Shown here: positions 34,958 through 44,351 of the stretch, piece after piece | How the letters are laid out: the number at the start of each line of letters is the position of its first letter | Position numbering within the stretch: position 1 is the first letter of the stretch | Assembly: GCF_014655595.1 (NCBI RefSeq) | Contig: NZ_BNBL01000002.1 | Coordinates: 558,170-622,169, forward strand | Length of the DNA stretch: 64,000 bases | Source of the DNA: Streptomyces griseocarneus | Lineage (GTDB): Bacteria > Actinomycetota > Actinomycetes > Streptomycetales > Streptomycetaceae | Reading direction: 5' to 3' | Notes under the pieces: generated by a model | What the model saw: the letters and a program-made list of their open reading frames with translations, nothing else | Databases searched by the model: none | What the model was told of the DNA's origin: nothing | Program-made: the position numbers and the translations under genes

Positions 34958-35863
34958 TCAGGGGCTTTGGGGGCGGGCGCCGATGTGGGCGGCTGCTCGG
35001 GCGCCGGCGCGGCAGCCGTGGCGTGCGGCTGTGACGGGGGCGTGGCCCGCCAGGCGGGCTGCGAGGAACGCGCCGGTGAAGGCGTCGCCGGCGCCGGTGG
35101 TGTCCACGGCGGTGGCGGGCTCGGCCGGAACCTTGGCAACGATCGTGCCGGATGCGGCCACCAACGCGCCTCGCGGTCCCTGCGTACAGACCACGAGCGG
35201 AAAGTGGCGGCTGAGTTTGGCCGCCGCGTCCGCCGGGTCCGGCAGTCCGGTGAGGAGCGCGGCCTCGTCGTGGTTGGGCAGCAGGACGTCCGCTCCCTCC
35301 ACGGCCGTGAGGAAACGGTCCACCCCGAAACGGGCGATGAAGCCGGCGGAGGCCGGGTCGACGCTCACCGGAACGGAACGGGCGCGGGCCGCCGCCATCG
35401 CCAGCCGGGCGGACGCGCGGCTCGTATCGGCGAAGAGGAGGTAGCCGGAGACGTGCAGATGGCCGGCTCCTGCGAGGAGACCGTCACTCCAGTCGGCGGC
35501 CGACAGGCGCAGCACCGCGCCGCTGTCGGTGAGGAACGTCCGCTCGCCGTCCGCGCCGACCAGACAGATGACCGTGCCGGTGGGGGCCTCGGGGTCGACC
35601 ACGAGGTGGGGCCGGACACCGGCCGCGCGGAGTGCGCGTTCGTGCGGGTCCGCCGCGTCCGCGCCGACCCGGGCCAGGAGGCGTACGTCCTGGACGCCGG
35701 AGTGCGCGGCCCAGCAGGCCACGTTGGCACCCGCGCCACCCGGGAGGGTGACGATGCGGGCCGCCGTGTCGGTCGCGGGGGCGAGCGGTGTGCGGTGGCG
35801 GGCCAGGACGTCGGTGACCACGTCACCGACGACGAGCAACGCCCTGCCGTCGACAGCGGTCAT
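34958..35863 (-). CDS. psuK: PfkB-family kinase, probable pseudouridine kinase
   Basis: 301 residues of the ribokinase/PfkB fold: N-terminal LLVVGDVVTDVLARH, the substrate-binding LPGGAGANVACWAAHSG, and the C-terminal anion hole and catalytic base VDTTGAGDAFTGAFLAARLAG. It would phosphorylate pseudouridine to the 5'-phosphate. The assignment rests on its four-base overlap (ATGA) with the gene for pseudouridine-5'-phosphate glycosidase; on its own the family is broad. Together they would degrade pseudouridine from RNA turnover to uracil and ribose 5-phosphate. Confidence 0.85.
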   Translation of the reverse strand: MTAVDGRALLVVGDVVTDVLARHRTPLAPATDTAARIVTLPGGAGANVACWAAHSGVQDVRLLARVGADAADPHERALRAAGVRPHLVVDPEAPTGTVICLVGADGERTFLTDSGAVLRLSAADWSDGLLAGAGHLHVSGYLLFADTSRASARLAMAAARARSVPVSVDPASAGFIARFGVDRFLTAVEGADVLLPNHDEAALLTGLPDPADAAAKLSRHFPLVVCTQGPRGALVAASGTIVAKVPAEPATAVDTTGAGDAFTGAFLAARLAGHAPVTAARHGCRAGARAAAHIGARPQSP

Positions 35864-36786
35864 GAGGCGTACGCCGCGGCGATCCCGGCCGCCAGCCGCA
35901 CATTGCCCCGCACCGCGGCCACGTTGGCCTCCAGGGAAGCGCCGTCGGTGTGCCGGACGAGGTAGTCGAGGAGGAAGGGCGTGACCGCCTGACCGGTGAT
36001 GCCGTCCCGCGCGCACGCCTCCAGCGCTTGGCCCAGCACCCGGTCGTGCAGGGCCGGGTCCAGCTGCTGCGCCGTGGGCACGGGGTTCGCGACGATCAGT
36101 GCCGAGGGCGGACCGCCGAGCGTGTCCTGGGCACGCAGTACGTCGGCGACCTCCGTTGCCGTTTCCGCCGTCCAGTCGACCGGCTCACCGGAACTGCTGA
36201 GGTAGAAGCCGGGGAAGTCCGTCGTCCGGAAGCCCAGCACCCCGATGCCTAGCGTCTCCAGACGCTGCAGGGTCGCCGGTACGTCCAGGACCGACTTCAC
36301 CCCGGCGCAGACCACCGCGATCCGCACCTTCGCCAGCAGGTGCAGGTCCGCCGACTCGTCCTGGGTCTGTTCCCACTCGCGGTGGACGCCGCCCAGGCCG
36401 CCCGTCGCGAAGACGCGGATGCCGGCCCGCGCGGCGAGGAAGGCGGTCGCGGACACCGTCGTCGCCCCGCTCACCCGCGCCGCCACCGCCGGTGCCAGGT
36501 CCCGGTGCCCCAGCTTGCGGAAGCCGTCCTCGCCCGCCACGCGCGCCAACTGCGCCGCGTCCAGGCCGATGTGGGGCCGCCCGTCCAGCACCGCGATGGT
36601 CGCGGGAACGGCGCCACCGGTCCGTACGAGCTCCTCCAGCTCCTCGGCCACCCGCAGGTTCCGCGGCCGGGGCAGGCCGTGCGCGATGATCGTCGACTCC
36701 AGGGCGACCACCGGACGGCCACGGTCCAGAGCTTCCCGGACCTCGTCCGCCACGACCGGCAGCCGTGCTCCTGACACCTCTGACAT
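35860..36786 (-). CDS. psuG: Pseudouridine-5'-phosphate glycosidase
   Basis: 308 residues matching PsuG across its length: VVALESTIIAHGLPRPRNLR, PATIAVLDGRPHIGLD, KLGHRDLAPAVA, the lysine-containing TTVSATAFLAARAGIRVFATGGLGGVHR, AVVCAGVKSVLDVPATL and ANPVP near the end. It splits pseudouridine 5'-phosphate into uracil and ribose 5-phosphate in the cytosol, using a Lys and a Mn-binding Asp. Normal length. First gene of the psuG-psuK pair. The upstream 240 bases contain no gene but likely the promoter and the terminator of the next gene. Confidence 0.95.
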   Translation of the reverse strand: MSEVSGARLPVVADEVREALDRGRPVVALESTIIAHGLPRPRNLRVAEELEELVRTGGAVPATIAVLDGRPHIGLDAAQLARVAGEDGFRKLGHRDLAPAVAARVSGATTVSATAFLAARAGIRVFATGGLGGVHREWEQTQDESADLHLLAKVRIAVVCAGVKSVLDVPATLQRLETLGIGVLGFRTTDFPGFYLSSSGEPVDWTAETATEVADVLRAQDTLGGPPSALIVANPVPTAQQLDPALHDRVLGQALEACARDGITGQAVTPFLLDYLVRHTDGASLEANVAAVRGNVRLAAGIAAAYAS

Positions 36787-36970
36787 CGCAGGCCCCTCCC
36801 ATCACGCCGAGCACGGCGCCGCTCACCCGATTGCTGATGCACAGAGCCGTTCCCCGAACCACGGCGCCGGAAGCCTTGTCATGTCTGATCACGGCATGTC
36901 GGACAGGTGGTTCCACGTCGTCGTCCTCCTGGCCGCGATCCCGGCCGTACGGGCGCTCCACCGCGCGATC

Positions 36971-37002
36971 GAGACCGCCGCTTCCGGCGAAGCGGCGGTC
37001 TC
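36971..37002 (-). terminator. Terminator after the small secreted protein gene
   Basis: GAGACCGCCGCTT and AAGCGGCGGTCTC pair perfectly (13 bp) around CCGGCG, 23 bases beyond the stop of the leftward gene at 37025. Confidence 0.8.
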
Positions 37003-37024
37003 TCCGGCATCGTCCCCGGACGGT

Positions 37025-37438
37025 TCAGTCCACCTTTATCGACAGGGTCACCTTGGCGTCACTGCCGTTGTGCCATCCGGTGTCGTACTTCGGGCTGCGC
37101 GGGATGTTCGGGGCATGGGGGTTGAAGTGCGTGTACGTGGCTTCCCACGCGCCGATCACGACCCTGGCGCGGGGCTCCGCGGCGTAGATCTTGTCCCAGA
37201 CGTACAGAGAGACGCTGGACTGCCGCTTGCCGGCGTGCGTGCGGTGGCATTCCTTGTACTCGACCTTGGCGCCGGGCAGTGTGATCGTCTTCCACCCTTC
37301 GCACGTGGCCGCCCGGGAGGCCGCGGACGTGCTCGGAGAATCCGCTGCCGCGACCCCGGCACCGCCGAAGGTGGCGCCTGCCAGGACCAGGGCGGCCGCG
37401 CCGAGGCCGATGCGTGCGGAGGTGCTGCTGATGTCCAT
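37025..37438 (-). CDS. Small secreted protein, unknown function
   Basis: 137 residues with a signal peptide (GLGAAALVLAGATFGGAGVAAA) and a mature region of about 100 residues. Two Cys (AATCEGWKTI and YKECHRTHAG) are well placed for one disulfide, and the rest looks like beta strands (SSVSLYVWDKIYAAEP, ARVVIGAWEATYTHF). No family recognised. GGGAGCC precedes the ATG; a clear terminator follows, so it is monocistronic. Confidence 0.8.
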   Translation of the reverse strand: MDISSTSARIGLGAAALVLAGATFGGAGVAAADSPSTSAASRAATCEGWKTITLPGAKVEYKECHRTHAGKRQSSVSLYVWDKIYAAEPRARVVIGAWEATYTHFNPHAPNIPRSPKYDTGWHNGSDAKVTLSIKVD

Positions 37439-37674
37439 GTGGGCTCCCTCGTGTCATGAGCGTGGTGCCGGACCGGACCGGGGCGGGCGGTCGCTTGCCT
37501 CGCCGCCCCCGGTCCGGCACCAGACTGGTCCGCCCCGGGCACGTCCGTCAGGCAGCCGGCGCCAAGGCGGGCCGAAGGGGGACCGAGCCCGCGGTGACCT
37601 GCTGGGACGTCATCTCCCACGGGACCCTGAGGGACGCCGGGACACCGGGACGCCCGGACGGGCTCAGCCCGGGC

Positions 37675-38355
37675 TCACGACTGGAAGATGGCCGTGAGGT
37701 CGGTGACCACTCCGGTCTTCTCGTCGAGCTTGGCGTAGAAGAGGTTGCCGGCACAGGTGTACCCCTGGGCGGGGGACGTTCCCGCCGCGCATGTCCTGAC
37801 GACCTCCGCGAGTGTCTCGACGTCGGCCGGCCGGAGTTCCGAGCGCTTGGTGGCCTCGTTGTACGACAGCAGGCGCACCTTGGCGTCGCCGGCGAGGTAG
37901 TAGGGGCCGATCGGCATGTCGGTCTCGAAGTAGCCGTCGTTGTCGACCCCTGGGCCGCAGTTGAGCTTCGGTTCGGTCGCACCCATGACGCCCTTGTCGT
38001 CACCCGCGTTCGCGATGCTGAGGACGATCCGTTTCGCCGGTTCGAGCAGCTTCTCCTTGTCCTTGTCCTTGTCCTTGTCCTTGCAGAAGTCCGCCGGGGT
38101 GTAGACCTTTGTTTCCTTCGGCTCCTTCGGCTCTTTTGGTGCCTGTGGGGCAGCCGGTGCGGCGGGCGTGGCGGGGGCCGACGTCGCCGCAGGCTTCGAT
38201 CGGGGTGCGGGGGCCGGGGAGGAGCATGCCGTTGCCGGCAGGGCGACCAGCGCGAGGAGGCCGCCGAGGGCGGCAGCGCGCCGCCGTGACCCGAACGGTG
38301 CCGTCCGTATGGTCCGCTGACGTTCGTCCGTGTGATCGTGCCCGTGCCCGTGCAT
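37675..38355 (-). CDS. Secreted or lipid-anchored protein with Lys-Asp repeat
   Basis: 226 residues. A His-rich N-terminus (MHGHGHDHTDE) precedes a signal-type helix ending LLALVALPATACSS; the Cys could be lipidated, but the lipobox is weak. A Pro/Ala/Lys linker (APKEPKEPKETKVYTP) and a K-D repeat from 6-base DNA repeats near 38053-38080 lead to a folded part with Cys in LNCGPG, RTCAAG and YTCAGN. Family unknown; the layout is like DUF-type solute-facing streptomycete proteins. The ATG at 38355 follows GGGGGGCGG. Confidence 0.78.
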   Translation of the reverse strand: MHGHGHDHTDERQRTIRTAPFGSRRRAAALGGLLALVALPATACSSPAPAPRSKPAATSAPATPAAPAAPQAPKEPKEPKETKVYTPADFCKDKDKDKDKEKLLEPAKRIVLSIANAGDDKGVMGATEPKLNCGPGVDNDGYFETDMPIGPYYLAGDAKVRLLSYNEATKRSELRPADVETLAEVVRTCAAGTSPAQGYTCAGNLFYAKLDEKTGVVTDLTAIFQS

Positions 38356-38520
38356 GGTGTGCCGCCCCCCTGAGTGACCTTGACGGGGGGACGCTAGCAA
38401 ACGGGCCCCCGCGCACGGGGTACGGGGATTCGTCAGGCCCCCCAACTGCCCTGCCAGGGGTCACGAGTGGCCGTTGCGGCACCCTTGCGCGGGAGGCGGG
38501 CATGTAGTGCGCTGTGCCTC

Positions 38521-40119
38521 ATGGGGAAGAGGAGTACTGCTGCACTGATCGTCGCTCTGATGGCGGGGTCTCTTGTGACGGGAATGCCGGGTCCGCGTGC
38601 GCAAGCCGAGGGGTCCGGCACCGGCGGTCCGTCGCCGTCCGGTTCGCCCCGGACGCCGGGGGTCGATCTCGACAGGGTGACGATCCCGGAGTTGCAGCGC
38701 CGCATGGCGGACGGTTCGTTGACCTCGTCGGCGCTGACCACCGCCTATCTGCGGCGCATCGAGGCCGTCAATCCCAGGATCCACGCGGTCCTGCGCACCG
38801 ACCCGACGGCCCTGCGCCAGGCCGCCGCCAGTGACGCCAGGCATCGGCGCGGCGAGACCCGTGGCCCGCTCGACGGCATCCCCGTCCTGCTGAAGGACAA
38901 CGTGAACACCCGCGACATGCCGACCACGGCCGGGTCGCTGGCGCTGGCCGGGGCCCCGCCGGACGCCGACGCCGCCCTGGTGACCCGGCTGCGGGACGCG
39001 GGGGCGGTGGTCCTGGGCAAGACCAACCTGTCCGAGTGGGCGAACTTCCGTGCGGCGAAGCCGACATCGGGGTGGTCGGCGGTGGGCGGGCAGACCCACA
39101 ACCCGTACGTACTGGACCGGAACCCGTGCGGGTCGTCCTCCGGATCGGCCGCCGCGCTCGCCGCGTCGTTGGCGCAGGTGGCGATCGGCACCGAGACGGA
39201 CGGCTCGATCGTGTGCCCGGCCGGGATGAACGGGGTGGTCGGGCACAAGCCCAGTCGCGGACTCGTCAGCCAGGCCGGCGTGGTGCCGATCTCCGCCGAG
39301 CAGGACACCGCGGGGCCCATGGCCCGCAACGTGACCGATGCCGCGCTCACCCTCTCGGTGCTCAGCGGTGGCGAAGCCATGGGCCCCGGCGGCTCCCACG
39401 ACCTCATGGACCGGCCGGCACACCCCGGCGATCTGCGCGGCCGGCGGATCGGCCTGTGGCGCCTGCCCTCGCTCGGGCCGCAGGTGGACGCCGTGATGAC
39501 CCGTACGGCGGAGAAACTGCGCACCGCGGGGGCCGAGGTCGTCGAGGTGACGCTCCCGCACCAGGAGCGACTCGCCGAACTCGAATACCCCACGCTGCTC
39601 AGTGAATTCCACCGGGACATCGACGCCTATCTCGCCACCCGCCAGGGCCCGCGCAACCTCGCCGAACTGATCGAGTTCAACCGCACCCACCCGGCGGAGC
39701 GGACCTGCTTCTCCGGCCAGGAGCTGTTCGAACAGGCTCTCGTCGCGCCTCCCACCACCAGCCGGGAGTACCGGGCGGCGCGCGCCGAGCTGAAGAGCCT
39801 GTCCCGGCGTTCCATCGACGAGACCATGGCCGCCCACCACCTGGACGCGATCGCCTCGCCGACCAACCCGCCGGCCTGGACGACCGACTGCGCGCGAGGC
39901 GACAACGACGTGATCCCGTCCTCCACCCCCGCGGCCGTGGCCGGCTACCCGTCGTTGTCCGTGCCCGCCGGATTCGTCGGCCAACTGCCCGTCGGCGTGC
40001 TCCTCATGGCCGGTGACCACCAGGACGCCCGGCTGCTGAGGCTGGGGGCCGCGGTGGAACACCGGCTGGACGCCTGGCGGGCACCGCGCTACCTGCCGTC
40101 GGTGGGTCCGGGCATGTAG
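38521..40119 (+). CDS. Secreted amidase (amidase signature family)
   Basis: 532 residues with a signal peptide (STAALIVALMAGSLVTGMPGPRAQA) and an AS domain. The Ser-cisSer-Lys triad is in IPVLLKDNVNTRD (Lys), NPCGSSSGSAAALAA (cis Ser) and GTETDGSIVCPA (nucleophile). It hydrolyses amide bonds outside the cytosol; natural substrate not predictable. The start ATG 38521 is uncertain because no good ribosome site is visible; a GTG at 38467 would extend it. It differs from the second AS amidase at 47938, which is cytosolic and linked to a small subunit. Confidence 0.9.
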   Translation: MGKRSTAALIVALMAGSLVTGMPGPRAQAEGSGTGGPSPSGSPRTPGVDLDRVTIPELQRRMADGSLTSSALTTAYLRRIEAVNPRIHAVLRTDPTALRQAAASDARHRRGETRGPLDGIPVLLKDNVNTRDMPTTAGSLALAGAPPDADAALVTRLRDAGAVVLGKTNLSEWANFRAAKPTSGWSAVGGQTHNPYVLDRNPCGSSSGSAAALAASLAQVAIGTETDGSIVCPAGMNGVVGHKPSRGLVSQAGVVPISAEQDTAGPMARNVTDAALTLSVLSGGEAMGPGGSHDLMDRPAHPGDLRGRRIGLWRLPSLGPQVDAVMTRTAEKLRTAGAEVVEVTLPHQERLAELEYPTLLSEFHRDIDAYLATRQGPRNLAELIEFNRTHPAERTCFSGQELFEQALVAPPTTSREYRAARAELKSLSRRSIDETMAAHHLDAIASPTNPPAWTTDCARGDNDVIPSSTPAAVAGYPSLSVPAGFVGQLPVGVLLMAGDHQDARLLRLGAAVEHRLDAWRAPRYLPSVGPGM

Positions 40120-40131
40120 GGCCCGCCCCAC

Positions 40132-40176
40132 GGCCCCAACGGCCCCAACGGCCCCAACGGCCCCAACGGCCGCAAC
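40132..40176. repeat. Five 9-bp tandem repeats between convergent genes
   Basis: GGCCCCAAC is repeated four times exactly and once as GGCCGCAAC, starting 13 bases after the amidase stop and ending 3 bases before the stop of the leftward gene. It is a small intergenic minisatellite. Confidence 0.9.
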
Positions 40177-40178
40177 GG

Positions 40179-41432
40179 CTACGCGGTGGCGAACGGCACC
40201 GTACGCCACGGGCTCTCGGGGTCCTCGGCCAGGGCGCGGTGCGCCTGGAGGACCTCGGTGTACCAGGAGCCGAAGTGCTCCTCGTCGAAGTGCAGGCACC
40301 GGCCGAGCACATAGCCGGCGGAGAACTCCTCCCACGAGCCGTACGCGTCCCGCGCGGCCCGGGACGCGCGCTCGAGGGCGGTGTACATCTCTGACTCCGT
40401 GGCGTACCGGGCGCCCCGGCCCCAGCGGGCCATCTTGGAGGCACGGCCGATGTCCCAGGCGGCGACCGTGCGGACGAAGCCGTCCGGCGGCAGCAGCCCG
40501 TCGGCGCGGAACCGCGCCTCGTACCGCAGGACCTCGCCCACCAGCGCGCACAGCTGCTCCACGAACCCGGTGAACTCCGGGTCGTCGGTGGCGGCGCCGC
40601 CCTCCCGGGCACGGGCCCGCAGTTCCGAGGCGACGAGGTCGCGCCACTGCCCGGGGTCGACGCGGGTGCCGGGGACGCGGGCGAGCGCGGCGCGGGCCCC
40701 GAGGACGAAGTCCCAGTACCAGGGGCTCACGTCGCGCTCGAGCAGCCGCTCCTGCATCGCGAGCCAGTCCTCGCGCCCGTGAACGCCCCAGCTGTCGGCG
40801 ATGCGCTCGACCTCGCCCCGGTAGCCCATGCCGTGCCAGTGCGGGGTGTTCCACGCGTCGCCGTTCTGGAAGCACAGGTGGGCGCCGCAGGCCAGGCCGT
40901 GCAGCAGCGGGCCCTGCGGCGGTGCGCCCGTACGGCGGGCCACCACGCGGTCACCCAGCCCGTCCGGTTCGAACAGCTCGTGGTGCAGGTCCAGCCAGGT
41001 CTCCCGTTCGTCGTCGTCGGCGGAGAAGTACTCCTCGCAGGGCGTGGCGGCGTTGACCGCGAGGACGTCCACGCCGTCGGGCAGGATCCCCGCGAGCGCG
41101 CCGAGGCTCGCGTACTCGTAGACCAGGTGCGGATGCGGCCGCGGCAGCAGGCCCGACGTGTACACCTGCACCGCGGTGCGTCCGTCGGGCAGCGGGAGGG
41201 TCAGCATGGGGCGCTCGTCCTCATCCGCCGCCTGGGCCTCGTCGAGACGCACCGGGTAGTACACCCCCTCGACGGCGAGGGTGCGCAGGTAGCCGTACGC
41301 CCTGCCGGCGCGGCTCAGCCTGTACAGGTACTGCTCCAGGTCGGTGGGCGCCTGCCAGAGGCTGCCGTTGTCCGGCGCCGGGACGACAGGAAAGAACTCG
41401 TCGTGGGCCTCGTCCGCGGACGCCGTCTGCAT
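40179..41432 (-). CDS. DUF1266-containing protein
   Basis: 417 residues, cytosolic. The C-terminal part has the DUF1266 pattern: HGREDWLAMQERLLE, then AAWDIGRASKMARWGRGARYATESE and YGSWEEFSAGYVLGRCLHFDEEHF. The N-terminal 190 residues resemble an SseB-like domain (TAVQVYTSGLLPRPH, VDVLAVNAATPCEEYF). The DUF1266 family is often found near toxin or secretion genes, but its role is not established. GGAAGGAA precedes the ATG at 41432. Confidence 0.85.
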   Translation of the reverse strand: MQTASADEAHDEFFPVVPAPDNGSLWQAPTDLEQYLYRLSRAGRAYGYLRTLAVEGVYYPVRLDEAQAADEDERPMLTLPLPDGRTAVQVYTSGLLPRPHPHLVYEYASLGALAGILPDGVDVLAVNAATPCEEYFSADDDERETWLDLHHELFEPDGLGDRVVARRTGAPPQGPLLHGLACGAHLCFQNGDAWNTPHWHGMGYRGEVERIADSWGVHGREDWLAMQERLLERDVSPWYWDFVLGARAALARVPGTRVDPGQWRDLVASELRARAREGGAATDDPEFTGFVEQLCALVGEVLRYEARFRADGLLPPDGFVRTVAAWDIGRASKMARWGRGARYATESEMYTALERASRAARDAYGSWEEFSAGYVLGRCLHFDEEHFGSWYTEVLQAHRALAEDPESPWRTVPFATA

Positions 41433-41779
41433 GGGGTTCCTTCCGTGCCGCTGCCGTCGTCGTCCCGACGACGACCTCAAGATCGCTCAGGTACGGTACC
41501 GGGGGCCCTTCCCCGCCTCGCCCCGCCCCTCCCCTTCCTGTCCGGTGCGGTCCGGAACCGGACCCCGGCAGCCGCTTCTCCGGCCCGCGGAGGCAGGGCG
41601 CACAATAAGTGATCACAGCGTGCCGTCCCCGGCCCGCTCCTGCCCCGTCGTCACGTCCCCGCCGGCACGCCCGGCCGTCCCTCGCCCACCCGGCGCGCAG
41701 CCCCTGGACGGCTGCGCGGCCTTGTCCTCCACGCCCGTACCGAGGCGTTACTACCTGATTTCAGCTGCGGAGCCCACTG
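41433..41779. other. Intergenic region without a recognised feature
   Basis: 347 bases between divergent genes. It must hold both promoters, but no convincing -10/-35, repeat or small gene was seen. A weak CGGAGCC ribosome site lies just before the rightward ATG. Confidence 0.5.
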
Positions 41780-42895
41780 ATGCCCTCGTTTTCCCACCCC
41801 GCTCGGCCGCCACGCCGGGGATATCGCTTCCGTCGCGCCAGACCCTGGTGGATAGCGGCGGTCGTCGTCCTCGGCCTGGGCCTCATTTCGTGGCCGGTCC
41901 TTCACTACACCGGCGTGCTGTCCAGCAAGGGCGAGCCGGTCACCTTCGGTGACGACGCGGCCGGCTCCTCCCGCCAGGCCGGTGCCAAGCCCCAACAGAA
42001 GGAGCAGGTCGACGACGCGCCGGAGACCCTGATGCCGACGGGTCCGGCCGCCGATCTGCGGGAGGAGAGCAGGCTGGCGGACGGCACGGTCATCGCGAAG
42101 ACCACGCTGCACGGCGCGAAGTCGGGTTTCACCGGAAAGGTATGGGTGTGGGCCCCCAAGCAGTACAAGGACCCGCAGTACCGGAAGAGCGGATTCCCGG
42201 TACTGGTCGCCCTGCCCGGCGGCCCGGGCGCCAGCGGGAACTACTGGATCGGTAGCAACCTCAAGCTGCAGGCGTCCATCGCGAAGTGGTCCCAGGAGGG
42301 CAAGGCCCAGCCGTTCATCGTGGTGATGCCGGTGCTCAACCCGGGCACCGACAAGAAGGAGGACTACCACGACGGCAGCGACATACCCGGCCGCCCCAAG
42401 ATGGGCACCTGGCTCGCCGAGGACGTCCCCGACTTCGTCCGCGCCAACTTCCGCACCCTGAAGTCCCGCGACGGATGGGCGTTCATGGGCTCCTCCAGCG
42501 GCGGCTTCGCCGGACTGAAGAACGTCCTGCAGCACCCGGACAAGTTCAAGGCGGTCATCGCCTCCGGCCCCGACATCGTCCCCGACTCGCCCCACTGGAA
42601 GGGCCACGAGGCCGAGCGGCAGGCCAACAACCCGCAGAAGCTCGCGCAGCAGCTCATCGACACCAAGGGCCCCGACGTCTACCTCGCCTTCCAGTACGGC
42701 ACCGCGGAGCACCCGATCACCATCAACGGCGTCAACGGGTTCATCGGCACCTACGGCAACAAGGGGCCCGTCCACACCCACCTGACGAAAATACCCGGCG
42801 GCGTCCACAACGCCGAGACGTACGTCCGCGGCCTGGGCACGGGCCCCATGGAGTGGATCAGCAAGAACATGCAGGGACCCACGCCCCGGCCCTGA
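41780..42895 (+). CDS. Membrane-anchored esterase (esterase D/antigen 85-like)
   Basis: 371 residues. An Arg-rich N-terminus and one helix (PWWIAAVVVLGLGLISWPVL) anchor an outer alpha/beta-hydrolase domain. The oxyanion strand FPVLVALPGGPGASGNYW and the nucleophile elbow WAFMGSSSGGFAGLKNV (Gly-x-Ser-x-Gly) are clear; the acid is probably in VIASGPDIVPD and the His in KIPGGVHNAETY. It would hydrolyse or transfer acyl groups at the cell surface. A strong hairpin follows. Confidence 0.9.
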   Translation: MPSFSHPARPPRRGYRFRRARPWWIAAVVVLGLGLISWPVLHYTGVLSSKGEPVTFGDDAAGSSRQAGAKPQQKEQVDDAPETLMPTGPAADLREESRLADGTVIAKTTLHGAKSGFTGKVWVWAPKQYKDPQYRKSGFPVLVALPGGPGASGNYWIGSNLKLQASIAKWSQEGKAQPFIVVMPVLNPGTDKKEDYHDGSDIPGRPKMGTWLAEDVPDFVRANFRTLKSRDGWAFMGSSSGGFAGLKNVLQHPDKFKAVIASGPDIVPDSPHWKGHEAERQANNPQKLAQQLIDTKGPDVYLAFQYGTAEHPITINGVNGFIGTYGNKGPVHTHLTKIPGGVHNAETYVRGLGTGPMEWISKNMQGPTPRP

Positions 42896-42936
42896 CCCGT
42901 AGGTCCTGACTCCCTGCGCCCCGACTTCCTGTGCCC

Positions 42937-42982
42937 GGCAACGCCCCCGGCACGGCCCGCGTGCCGTGCCGGGGGCGTTGCC
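42937..42982 (+). terminator. Long perfect hairpin after the esterase gene
   Basis: A 20-bp perfect stem with arms 42937-42956 (GGCAACGCCCCCGGCACGGC) and 42963-42982 encloses a 6-base loop, 41 bases after the stop codon. Confidence 0.85.
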
Positions 42983-43052
42983 GCGTCCGGCGCGCATGCC
43001 GGGGCTCAAGCCGCTTGACCTCAACCAAACTTCAGGTGTGAGTCTGGGCGGC

Positions 43053-44267
43053 ATGGAAAACACCACCACCGCTGCTCAGGCCACCTTCCCTTCCCCCGTG
43101 CGTCCGGCCGATCCGCGGCACACCGACGCCCGCCCGCTCTCCGACGCCGCGTTCGATGTGCTCGCCGAGAAGGTTTCCGGCGCGACACTGGTCGTCGGCC
43201 TCGGGGAGTCCACGCGCTTCTCCCGGGAGACCTTCGGCGTGCGGGACCGGCTCTTCCGCCGACTGGTCCAGAACCACGGGTTCCGGGCACTGGCCGTACA
43301 GGACACCGCCGTCGCCGCCGCTCATCTCGACCGGTACGTGCACGGCGGCGACGGATCGGCCGAAGCCGCACTCGAGGGTGCCTGGCGTCCCTGGCGCACC
43401 GCCGAGACGGCCGCGACGCTGGAGTGGATCCGGGAGTTCAACCGGGACCACCCGAACGACCCCGTCCGTATCTTCGGTGTGAAACCCACGCAGGCGCGGC
43501 CCCAGGACTACGATGCCGTCCTCGCACACGTCCAGGAGTCGGCCCCGGAACGGTCGGCGGAGCTGGCCTCCCACCTGGACCCGATCCGGACCGCTCACCA
43601 CACCGATGAGCACGTGCAGCGCGCCCGGGGGACGCATCCCGGCCGTCCGTTCGCCGACCACGCCCGCGACGCGCTCGCCCTGATCCGGTCACTGCCCGGC
43701 CTCGACCGCGACGACGACGTCCTGGCGCGGATGCGTCGGATCGTCGACTTCCATGAACACAGCGTGGCCGGGACGGGCAACTACGTGGGCGACGACGCGG
43801 TATGGGCCGACGTCATCAGCAACCACCAGCGCCGGACCGGCCTGCGGGTGGTCTACTGGGACGGCATCGGTCACACGTCGGCGACCGCGACCACCTTGGG
43901 CATGGCTCCCGAACGCGGCCCGCAGCCCAGCACCGGCAGCGTGCTGCGCGAGCGGTACGGCGACGCGTACGTCTCCGTGGCCATCGGCTTCCATCACGGA
44001 GACCTCGGTGTCACCGCCGTCCCGGCGCCGGGCACGGACCTGATCGACGCGCTGCTCGGCCAGGTCGACCTGCCCGCCCACTGGCTGGACCTGCGCGACG
44101 ACGGCGTACGCCGCCGCTGGGACGGACCGGCGAAGCTCCGCGTCATCGGCGGCGTCTACGACCCCTCCCGCGACGACACCGGGCACATGGCCGTCGCTTC
44201 CCTCGCCGACGCGTTCGACGTGCTCATCCACATCCGCGAGGTGTCCCCGGTGCGATGGCTGCCGTGA
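43053..44267 (+). CDS. Erythromycin esterase-like protein
   Basis: 404 residues of the EreA/EreB-like superfamily. Visible landmarks are VVGLGESTRFSRETFGVRDRL (the Gly-Glu-x-x-His-like block, but with Arg in place of the usual His), RALAVQDTAVAAAHLDRYVHGG, a central helical part, and RVVYWDGIGHTSAT where typical members have W-A-H-N-x-H. True macrolide esterases keep both His residues, so this member may be inactive on macrolides or use another substrate. No signal peptide. ATG 43053 chosen; a GTG at 43038 is also possible. No resistance genes nearby. Confidence 0.82.
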   Translation: MENTTTAAQATFPSPVRPADPRHTDARPLSDAAFDVLAEKVSGATLVVGLGESTRFSRETFGVRDRLFRRLVQNHGFRALAVQDTAVAAAHLDRYVHGGDGSAEAALEGAWRPWRTAETAATLEWIREFNRDHPNDPVRIFGVKPTQARPQDYDAVLAHVQESAPERSAELASHLDPIRTAHHTDEHVQRARGTHPGRPFADHARDALALIRSLPGLDRDDDVLARMRRIVDFHEHSVAGTGNYVGDDAVWADVISNHQRRTGLRVVYWDGIGHTSATATTLGMAPERGPQPSTGSVLRERYGDAYVSVAIGFHHGDLGVTAVPAPGTDLIDALLGQVDLPAHWLDLRDDGVRRRWDGPAKLRVIGGVYDPSRDDTGHMAVASLADAFDVLIHIREVSPVRWLP

Positions 44268-44351
44268 GCGGCGACCCGGCTGCCACCCCGGCGTTGTCAG
44301 TCCCACCCAGCACACTGGCGGGGACAGGACCGCCGAGCATCAGTGAGACCA

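Noticed and set aside
36245..37459. Plus-strand open frame over psuG and the secreted protein
   Set aside because: It is antisense to recognised genes and its codon positions fit those genes instead.
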